Below, one piece after another: positions 50,564-60,279 of a stretch of DNA of 64,000 nucleotides. Each line of letters starts with the position of its first letter. Position 1 is the stretch's first letter. The stretch spans positions 1,054,854 to 1,118,853 of the forward strand of contig CP093830.1 in assembly GCA_033063855.1 (NCBI GenBank), read 5' to 3'. The DNA is from Smittia aterrima (Eukaryota; Arthropoda; Insecta; Diptera; Chironomidae). The notes beneath the pieces are model-generated. The model was not told where the DNA came from. It searched no databases and worked only from the letters and a program-made list of their open reading frames with translations. Position numbers and translations under genes: made by a program.

Positions 50564-51250
50564 AAACGATCATTCTTGTAATTAGACACATAAAACTTAA
50601 TAGAAACAATAAATTATCTACTAAATAGAAAAATTAAGAATAATCAAAAGCAACTTTCAAAACACAAAAAAAAAATTCGAAGAATCGAGTGGAGCAAAAT
50701 ATTTTTTGAAATATCGAATAGTCAGATCTTGTTGCTGACTTATGTGCTTAACTAAACTTTGTAAGAGACATCGCGACAAAATTCTGAGTACACCGAAAAA
50801 TCACATAAATAGTCTTTCACCTAATTCATTTTTTTCTTGAGCGATATATTGTGTGTTAAAGTCTCCAAAAGTTAAAAAAAACTAAATTATACTCGAATAC
50901 TCAGTTACCCTAATCCAGTGGTTGCTGTTGACTTTGTTGTTGAACGGACCATATATCATAACTCAAAGGAATTGTTTTAGCTAAAAAGCAAGAGCTTGAA
51001 TCTTATTTTAATTTGATTTTGGTGATATTCACAAGTTAAGCCTTATTCTCTAAGAATATCAATGAAAATGTTGGGAGAGGGTAGAAAAACGATGAAAGAA
51101 AACTTTGTTCTCGTCAAATGAGCAAATTCATCTCTGTAGCTTCACATTTGACAAGTGTTAAGAGAACATTGCGTTATTTAAAGAATAAGGAAATTTTTAT
51201 TATTCCAGTCTCAACTTGTAATCGATTAACGTGATCGTTAAGAAAAATAA

Positions 51251-53251
51251 ATGTTTTTTATAAAATTGCCAAAGCTCGCGCCAGGAGGATTCTTTATTTT
51301 CATCGGAGTTTTAGTTTTAGTTTACTTTAGTGTGTTATTATTTCTCCTTGACTTTGAAATCAACGAAAGTCTTTATTTAAAATTAAACGGAACTTCAGTT
51401 ATCGTAGAAAAGGATCCAGAGAATGATGATTCAACAGACTTGATCGATTGGCATGATTACGAGTTCATTAATTACGAAAATTCAAGGAAAGGTCCTGGAG
51501 AGAGAAGCGGTTACAAATTAACTGACCCGAAGGACATTGAAGAGAATAGAAAGCTTTTTAAAGAAGACGGGGCGTTTATGCTCGTCAGCAATCGAATTTC
51601 AGTGAACAGAAGTATTCAAGAAGTTCGCTCCCCAAAGTAAGAAAACAGACATTTTCAAATGAACTCTCAAAGTCTGACATTTGTTTTCAGTTGTAAGACG
51701 AAAAAATATTTAAAGACACTGCCGTCAGCCTCAGTCATTGTCATCTACTATGATGAGGCTTTATCAGTTCTTTATCGATGCCTTCACTCGATTTACAATC
51801 GATCGCCTAAAGAACTTCTTCACGAAATCATTTTAATGAATGACAATAGTACAAGAGAAGAACTTTACTTGCCTGTGGAGAAATACGTCAAGGAGAACTT
51901 CAAAGGAAAAGTTAAAGTCTTCCACAATCCAACGAGACTTGGACTCATCGTCACTCGAATGGAAGGAGCCAGGAAAGCCAGCGGCGACGTGATTCTCTTT
52001 CTAGATTCACACATGGAAGTTACAACAAATTGGTTGCCTCCGCTTCTACATCCAATCGCTTTAAATAGAAAAACTGCAACTGTTCCGGTTATTGATTCAA
52101 TTATATACGATACTTTTGCTTACATTGCAGTCGTTAGTAACATCGATGGAGGTGAAAAAATTGAGATTCATTTAAAACTATTACTTCAGCTGTGCTTTCT
52201 CAGGTTTTGATTGGAATCTCCGATATCATTACTTCTCTCTACCAGCAAACGTATATCCGACGTTTGGAGAAAATCATCGACTCGCTGTTATGACAGGTGA
52301 AGCTTTCAATCTTTTGTTTTTATCATAAATCTGTTATAATTCCTTCAGGTGGTGCTTATGCAATAAATCGCGAATATTTCTTTGAACTTGGCGGATACGA
52401 CGAAGGAATGTTTTTATGGAATGGAGAGAACTATGAGCTTTCATTAAAGCTTCATCTTTGTGGCGGAGATTTGATAAAAGTTCCCTGTTCAAGAGTTGGT
52501 CATCTTAACAGATCTTTTAAAAAATATGGGCTTTACTTAAATGGAATCAATCATTCTGATCGAAACTTGAAAAGGCTCGTTGAGGTTTGGTTTGACGAGT
52601 TTAAGTTTCTTTTCTATAAGAACCATCCAGAGAGAAGTCTGATTGATCATGGAGACTTGTCACTTGCAAAATCCATTCAAAAGGAATTAAATTGCAAACC
52701 CTTCAAGTTTTACTTAGAGAACATTGCTCCAAATATTTTGAAATATTTTCCAGCCGAGACGCAACCAGAATTCGCATCTGGTGCAATACGAAGCAAAGCT
52801 CATGAAGATTTGTGTATCGAGACTTTTGGAGTTTGGAATGAAAAAGTTTTTCTCAAACCTTGTTCTAGTGATTTAAAGAATCCTTTGCCGAAACAAGATT
52901 TTATTTTTACGTGGCATCGAAATATTATCCGAAACAAGACAAACGATGACAATTGCTTTGATGGGAAAACATTCAGAGGTTGTTTGTACGAGCCTGGACC
53001 TCAACGATTTCAATATTTGCCTGTGAGTTTTTATTTTTAAAAATAAATTAAATTAACAATGTCCATTTCAGAAAACTCAGCAGATTTTGAACTTATCGTC
53101 AAAATATTGTCTTCAAGCCAATCCAAATGATTACACAATCGAAATGTCAGTTTGCAAAGAAGAACCTAATCAAAAATGGGAAGTTGGTGCAATGAACTTG
53201 ACAGCTCTAAACAATTGGGAAGAGTCAGGGACAAAATTCTTTTATAATTAA
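51251..53251 (+). CDS. Polypeptide GalNAc-transferase-like protein, copy 3
   Basis: Third tandem copy, 597 residues. Exons are 51251-51636, 51691-52151, 52204-52296, 52349-53022 and 53072-53251. The extra residue is in the anchor (LLFLLDF). The DSH motif, VPCSRVGH and lectin domain are intact. Its first domain position reads YYDEALSVLYRCLHS, closer to the canonical family sequence (Y-N/D-E-A) than copies 1 and 2, which have EES or EEP. The variable patches read VIDSIIYDTFAYIAVVSNID and, after VGHLNRSFKK, YGLYLNGINHSDR. The upstream block shared with copy 1 but not copy 2 suggests a more complex duplication order than simple stepwise copying. Confidence 0.9.
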
Positions 53252-53308
53252 AAACGATCCATCATTTTGTCCAACAAGAATCATAAAAATTTAACATGAA
53301 ACAATAAA

Positions 53309-54084
53309 ATATCAAAAAGAATTAGTTCTCATTCACTTTGAGCTTTTATGGATAAAAATAGTTTTATTCCGAGAAAAAAAAGATTTTTAATTTGTTGATT
53401 AATTAAAGGCCAAACCAAATTGCAAGACATGAACTTGCAAGTTTTGCTTCTCTTTTCTTGGTAACTAAGCAAGTGGTCGCTGTTGATTTTGTTGTTGCTT
53501 CGCCTCAATTAAATTTTCTATGAAGCGTTTCAAAGCGTATTTTATGTAATGATATTTGTAACATCAAAGCAGTTTTGATCGTCATTACAATCGCAACTTG
53601 TTTTTAGTTTCTCGGTTCAATATTCGGTCATTAGTCAGCAAGTAGTTGAGATCAGAGTGAGTCGCTAAGCGTTTGTGTATTCATCTCTTTTTTTTGCTTT
53701 GTAGTTTGCATTTTGTTAGCTTAAGTTAACTCATTAAGGAGGCCATGACTAAACAATTGTTTTCGTAAAAAGCGAAAGTTTATCTAGAACGAAGCAAGTG
53801 AACACGTTTCCTTTCATAACTTTTCTTGACGACTTCATCCTCACTTTTCCTCATTTCATCGTCGTCAGTATCATTTATTCTACGAGTTTGAGAACGTGCG
53901 GGAGTAAATTATTAAGCGAGAGTGGTCGATCGATTTTCCAAGTCTCTAAAAGTTTCCATTCGAGTTAGAGAAACAAAGAACTTCGTTCCCAATTAATTTC
54001 TTATCGCTAGAAATTCAAAGTATTTCGTTTTTCCAAAGGTGTTCCAAATACTTTGACACGTTCAGTCAGTCACACGATTCAGAG
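53309..54084. other. Intergenic and likely malic-enzyme promoter region
   Basis: AT-rich region between PGANT copy 3 and the first coding exon of malic enzyme. TCAGTCAGTC at about 54062-54071, some 20 bases before the ATG, resembles an arthropod initiator. No other coding feature was seen. Confidence 0.35.
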
Positions 54085-57000
54085 ATGGGAAACGCTGTTT
54101 CAATCTGTCAGCAGAAAAGGTGAGGAATTCGAGAATTAACGCATTCGATTTCATTGAGAGTGAACTCGCATAAAAAGTGGAAAAATAAATAAAATTAAGT
54201 GAAAGGACTTGAACGAGGCTTGTATTGCCTTGGACCGTTTCTATCATTCGAGTGGAAAAAAAAGTTTAAAAGTTAGAATTGAGCAACTTCTCGAGTTCTA
54301 ATAATTTATTTCCTGATCTCTTGACTTCTCTAACTTTTGCAAATCAGCGTCGCTAAAAATTTAAATGCGGTTCGACCGCCAAGTTTTTTTTGCTGTTGTT
54401 TTGATGAATGACAAAAGCGAACAAGTTTGATTCGATTAAGTAACGTCACACACTTTCACCAAAGTTCAGAGGTTTCCTCGAATGTTCAATGAAATTTTAA
54501 AATGATTTTTAAAAACTTTCCATTCATGCTCAAAACTTTTTGTGACGGAATCTTCAGTTGGCCTTCAAATCACGCGAATCTCGAATCAACAGTTTGCATC
54601 AAGTTTCCTTTGTCAGTAGTCCAACAGAGTTTGTCTCATTTAAAAGATCAGTTCGACTTTAACTAATTGCGGTTCTTAGTTTAAAAACTCACGGAAATTG
54701 ACAATCGCTTTGCCTTCAATAATAAAACACAAAGTTAATTAAAGCCGCAAATGTCAATGAAAATGATCCAAAATGGAAATCTAAACGGAAAACGAGCGTG
54801 AGTTGAGTTGCATTTCCGTTCACTCTGATTTCGAGTTCAAGTTTGAGATTTATTAAGAAGTTACAACGCAACGACAACTTTTATTTTCATAATCTTTAAT
54901 TTAGCGAATGAATATTCGAGATATCTGCGGATATTCTCTCTCCAAAATTCTCTCTCACAGTTTCTCTCAATTTGCGATCATATGATTCGCTTACGCTCTC
55001 GATTTCTCTTCAAGCTGTTCGCATACTAAATTTCAAGATGATTTTCTTGATTTTCAAAGAAACACAAAAAGTTCAAATTTAACTAACAAACCTAAAGTTG
55101 TTCACACAAAAATCTAAATCCAGAACAAAAGTTTCAATTGGCTCAAAAGTTTTATCATCAATCTGACTAGAGCTGAGTCAATCTATCTTCATTTCTGATG
55201 GTAAACAAGTCGATTATCAGTAACGAAAAAATTATCATCTCATCGCTCTTATCAGTGCTTGTTGGTTTGGCAAGTTAGGAACAACTTCAATACATTCCTC
55301 ATTCGTTCTTATGTGACGAGTCATTAATCTAAGCCAACAATCTGAAGTGCAATTAAACTCTGAAGACTTAAGATAAGAGAATAAAATTATCTGCAAAAGT
55401 TTTCAGTGAAAATAAATTTTTAAAATCGAAAATGTTATCAAAACTCATGATATCCTCTCAAATGAAATCGATTGCGAAGCTCCTACGATCTCTAAATATT
55501 GAAAATCATTTCAGAGTTGTGGAAAACGAAAATCACGACACAACGAGCAATGAGCACTTCAAATATAAAACGCAAGCGAATGAAAATTTTCTCAGTTCAA
55601 ATCGAAACGCTGAGCGCTTAACATCGTTCGTGGAGAAAATTCAAGTTTTATCGCCGACAGACAGTAAGCAAAATCAACTAAACACGATGAGTGAAGTCTC
55701 GAGAGATCGTCTAGGACAATGGCCCGTCGAGTCAGAGTCGGAATTACCTGGACAGGGCCTTCAACGATTGAAGAACGGCCGATTCAATAAGGTGAGTTCG
55801 AAGAGATAGAAAAATTCGTGAGAGCAAAGAAAATCGATCGAAAAGTGTCTGACGATTGCTGTGTGAATTATTATGAAACAAAAAAAAAATATGCCAGAGC
55901 CAGCAAGTTTCCGCAATTGTTGCCAATCAACTCGACTTCGTAAAGTGCCAGTCAAGAAGAAATTAGTTGAAAAATAAATCAAATGAGATTTCTGGCGCAT
56001 TGGAAATTTCCGCGATTGAGTCATACGATATCCAAAAGTGAAAGTTCTCGCTGAGATAACAAAAGCGATTTCCACGATCTTGCGCAGTTTGTTTTTATCT
56101 CTTCCTCATTCGCTTTCCCGTCCTTGAACTTCAAAATGAGAGAAAAAGTGTGATTTCGATTCAAAACAAAAACAAATGATTAAGAAAGAGTTTCCCGAAG
56201 AAGCTTCCGACTTTTATTTCGCAAAAGTGACGCAACTCGAGGCGGAATAAAAGTTGGCAACGTCGAGGAGCTTAGGAATTAAATTTATGTCAACCTCCTG
56301 AGCGACCCGTGTTTACAAATTCTTTCAAAATAAAAGCAAAAATATTTTTCAAGTGGACTCGTTTGAAGAGTAAAGAAGTTCAAGTTCAATGAGAGCCACA
56401 CTTTCTCAATGACTGAGCGGCAAACGTTATCAGAGAAGTCAAAGATCTCCGTAACTTGTAAGGAGCCGATTTCAATATGCTCAACCATTAAATTAACTTT
56501 ATCGCCCGTTTTATGGCGTGAATTATTAGTTTAGAGGCCTCAACGAGTTTACGACGCTTCAGTGTCTACGAAATCTCAAAACCGGTTTTGCTTGAACCTC
56601 CGGTTATGAGCTGATTTCGTTGTTGCTGTGTAATTGCTAAATCATCAGGTGTTGCCATCATGACGTCAGTTCACGAGTTTCTCGACTCCAAGGTGATTCC
56701 ACTTACGCCCCGAATGTTTATTATATTTGTGAGATAAAAGAAACATCCACTTCAAATGAAGTTTATCGAGCTCGTGTATGTTTTATCGTTAAGTCTGATT
56801 ATAAGCAAGTCACTTAATCATTAACCGCATGAATCTAATTCGTGTTTGGTTTTTATTTAATTTTTTTCTTATCAAATTTTGGTTTTTTGTGGGTCATTCG
56901 ATCATCGCTCAACGACAGAGTAGCTTGAAAATTAAAATTCTGACTTCACAGCTGTTGTTGTCTTAGGTCATGAGAGTTTAATTCACAGTAAATACTAACG

Positions 57001-60000
57001 ATTGGCATTTTCGTTGGAAGTTTTGGTTATGACGACACGAAAGAAGCTCTAGAAGCTTTAGAGGGCAAACTCTTTGAGTTGTTTTGTTGTTGATTTCTAC
57101 CGGGAAGACTTGAAGGTGACCGACCGTTGAACAGTCGTTAAAAGTGTGTGCAAACAAATAAACAACGACGAGGGGGAGACGAGTTCAACTATGATATAAA
57201 ATCCATCTGCGTCAATATTATTTGCTTTCTGTTTCCAACCTGACGTCTGCTATGTCAGAGCAAACAAATAAATTTATCGCACAAAGTTCCATTTTTCCAC
57301 TTAGAAAATGTTAATTGCATCCTGTAAGCGAATTCTTTAAATTTCGATGCTTTAACAAAGCAAGAAACATTTAACTTTGAACCGAGTCGGTTGCCGACGA
57401 ATTCGAAATTTTTCCGCGCTAATTAATTTCGCAGATCGAAAGACAAACGTGTCGCTTGTGTTTTTGTTAAAGTTGACTCAAGGCAAGGCTTTCGAGCAGA
57501 CTCATCAACAAATGATGATGAATTTTCGTTTTGTTTGAACATCGTTTGGGGAGCTTTCTAGTCGTGATCAGATCATTGTTCCAATTAACAACTTTGACGC
57601 TGATAGTCTCTAAGCTGAGAGCAACACGTGATCAATTAATCAATGATGCTAAACTAATATTTTTTGATGACTCTGTGCTTTTTGTTTAGAGACAGTGAGA
57701 AACTTTAAAGCGAATGTCGATTGAAACATAAGCGACTTGAATTGCATCGCGTAACACTTTCACTTTGTCCCACATTGAATTACGAAGTGATTCCAGTCGA
57801 GCCCTCTTTTTGAAAAGCTGTTTGCAGCGAGTGGAAAACATAAAATCGAATGAATTTCATTTCATTTCTCGCTGCTAGTTGCCATGCTGTGAGTTTCGCT
57901 GAGCTCACGTTGAAAATCTAAAACTTCATGAATGAGTGGAAAAAAGTTTCGTAAGTGACTTGCGCACTGACCCGCGATAAATTATACGTGTCAACTTAAG
58001 AGATAAAATTATTGCTGATTGGAAATCGTCGCGTGCGTGATTCGATCAAGATTTAATTAAAATCGCCTCTAGCTTCTCGTACCTCGATCGACAACAAATT
58101 AACGTTCTTTCATGTTCCGTTTTGTGTCGTGTGCTTTGAAAAGCAATTAAACATGATTGAAAAATTGCGCGAGACTCAATCGCAACACCGACTCGCATCA
58201 GCCTTCTCTCTATTCGCGATTGCAATCTGTCACCAATAGTATTCGATTAAAAATGAATTTGCTTTAGCTTTGCATCATTGTCTCGTGATCGTTTTACTTT
58301 TTCCTCACGAATTTTGCGTAAAATGTGAAACCCTGATCTGTCAATTCGGAATATGTTGGCGGATTTATCGAAACTAACGATTAACGTTTTCCTTTCTCTT
58401 GTTCCAGGGTCTCGCCTTTACTCAAGAAGAGCGACAAGTGTTGGGAATTCACGGACTTCTTCCAGCAAGTGTGAAAACAGAAGAGGAACAAGTGAAGCAC
58501 GCTCATATTTTGCTGGAACGATGCGCAACCGATCTCGATCGATACATTTACTTGATGGGACTTCAAGATCGCAATGAACGTCTCTTCTATCGAGTTTTAT
58601 CTTCAGACATCGGCAACATGATGCCACTCGTTTACACACCAACAGTTGGTCTCGCTTGTCAGAAGTTTTCGATGATTTTCACAAACCCGAAAGGACTTTA
58701 TATTTCAATCTACGACAAAGGCCACGTATACGATGTGATCAAAAATTGGCCTGAACGTGATGTTCGCGCAATTGTTGTGACTGATGGAGAGAGAATTCTC
58801 GGATTGGGTGATTTGGGAGCGAACGGAATGGGAATTCCTGTTGGCAAGCTGGCTCTTTACACCGCTCTCGCTGGAATCAAACCTCACCAATGTTTACCGA
58901 TCACTCTTGACGTTGGAACCAACACGCAATCAATCCTTGATGATCCATTATACATGGGATTGCGTCAAAAGCGCGTCACTGGTCAAGAGTACGATGATTT
59001 TGTTGAAGAGTTCATGGTCGCAGCAGTTCGTCGCTTCGGTCAAAACTGTTTGATTCAATTTGAGGATTTCGGAAACTCAAATGCTTTCCGTTTGATTGAG
59101 AAATATCGCGATCACTACTGCACGTTCAACGATGACATTCAAGGCACAGCTTCCGTTGCTGTCGCTGGATTATTCGCATCGCTTCGCATCACGAAAACAC
59201 GTTTGGGTGACAATAAAGTCTTGTTCCAAGGAAGTGGAGAAGCTGCATTAGGAATTGCTGAGCTTTGTGTCATGGCAATGATGAACGAAGGAATTTGCGA
59301 AGAAGAAGCAAGAACACGCGTCTGGCTGGTTGATAGTAAAGGTTTGATCGTCAAAGATCGTCCAAAGGGCGGTTTGAATCATCATAAAGCAAAGTTTGCT
59401 CACGCTCATCCTCCAGTCGACACACTCGCCGAAGCCGTCAGCATTCTTAAGCCAACCGTTTTGATTGGCGCTGCCGCCGTTGGTGGAGCTTTCACCCCGG
59501 AAATTATTAAAGCAATGGCATCATTCAACGAGCGACCAATAATCTTTGCTTTGTCGAATCCAACTTCAAAGGCTGAATGCACAGCTGAAGATGCTTACAC
59601 GTACAGCAATGGAAAAGCTGTATTCGCTTCGGGATCGCCATTCCCACCTGTCGTCTTTAACAATAAAACATTCTATCCAGGACAGGGCAATAACAGTTAC
59701 ATTTTCCCTGGAGTTGCTCTTGGAGTTATCGCTGCTGGAGTCAGCACAATTCCTGAAGACATCTTCCTTATTTCTGCAAAGGCTTTAGCCGAACTTGTTA
59801 CTGACGGTGATCTAGAGAAAGGATCCCTGTATCCACCACTTGAGATGATTCAAGCGTGTTCAATTGAAATCGCTGAGAAGGTTATGGATTATGCTTACGA
59901 ACACGGATTGGCTACATTCCGTCCGAAGCCGAAGAACACTCGCGAATTCATCAAAGCTCAAATGTACGACGCTCATTACAAATCAGCCATTCCGCCAGTT

Positions 60001-60024
60001 TACAACATCCCAAGCAAAATGTAA
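54085..60024 (+). CDS. Men: NADP-dependent malic enzyme
   Basis: Oxidatively decarboxylates malate to pyruvate with NADPH production. Exons 58408-60024 and 55407-55791 are firm. A first exon, 54085-54119, joins in frame to 55407 and adds [11 protein letters not shown], for 678 residues in total. If translation begins at the ATG at 55432 instead, the product is 658 residues starting [20 protein letters not shown]. Catalytic features: VYTPTVG with the acid tyrosine; [20 protein letters not shown] containing the dinucleotide and active-site Lys region; [10 protein letters not shown] and FNDDIQGT metal ligands; [11 protein letters not shown], with Ser-Lys typical of NADP-specific enzymes; and [10 protein letters not shown]. 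The core is on one exon, a single-intron arrangement in the conserved part. A poly(A) signal is at 60250. The gene is convergent with the next gene. Confidence 0.92.
54120..55406. other. Malic-enzyme intron 1, nothing else seen
   Basis: AT-rich intron of 1.3 kb between the proposed first exon and the second exon. The acceptor TTTTCAG ends at 55406. If promoters differ between isoforms, the promoter for the shorter form would lie here. No other feature was recognised. Confidence 0.5.
55792..58407. other. Malic-enzyme intron 2, nothing else seen
   Basis: A 2.6 kb intron with a GTGAGT donor at 55792 and a TTCCAG acceptor ending at 58407. Open frames inside it are short, and none with an ATG joins in phase to the catalytic exon. 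It may hold an alternative untranslated first exon that I cannot identify. Confidence 0.5.
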
Positions 60025-60171
60025 ATCAATCAATATCAATTTCTCTCTGTCTATCAATCTCGATGTTAAGCAATGTCATACGATCGGAAACTTCTGGGAA
60101 CATTAAACTCCAAAGTCTTTTGTGGTAATCGAAATTCTGCAGAGTAAACTAACTTTATGTAAAACATTTAA

Positions 60172-60177
60172 TTTATT
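60172..60177 (-). terminator. Polyadenylation signal of the repeat-bearing membrane protein gene
   Basis: TTTATT on plus (AATAAA on minus) lies about 105 bases beyond the minus-strand stop at 60280. It falls inside the probable 3' UTR of malic enzyme. Confidence 0.5.
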
Positions 60178-60249
60178 GCGCAATTTTTTAAAACCTGATT
60201 TTCATTGGAAAAGTTTAGTTCATGTTGTTACAACGAAAAACTATTTTTT

Positions 60250-60255
60250 AATAAA
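60250..60255 (+). terminator. Men: Polyadenylation signal of malic enzyme
   Basis: AATAAA is the first signal after the malic-enzyme stop, 226 bases downstream. It sits only 25 bases from the stop codon of the convergent gene, so the two 3' UTRs should overlap. Confidence 0.5.
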
Positions 60256-60279
60256 GCAAATGTTGGAAAATCAATGAGT

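Larger units (their letters stand above)
45741..53308 (+). repeat. Three-copy tandem gene duplication (PGANT-like array)
   Basis: Three head-to-tail units, each with a five-exon gene and a polyadenylation signal (48109, 50608, 53303). Similarity extends beyond the coding exons. Introns are nearly identical between copies, and about 300 bases upstream of copies 1 and 3 align (from about 45741 and 50954), sharing ATGTTGGGAGAGG and CATTTGACAA. Copy 2 shares only the proximal 100 bases or so. Exons 2 to 5 have the same length in all three (461, 93, 674, 180). This fits recent duplication or continuing gene conversion. Confidence 0.9.
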
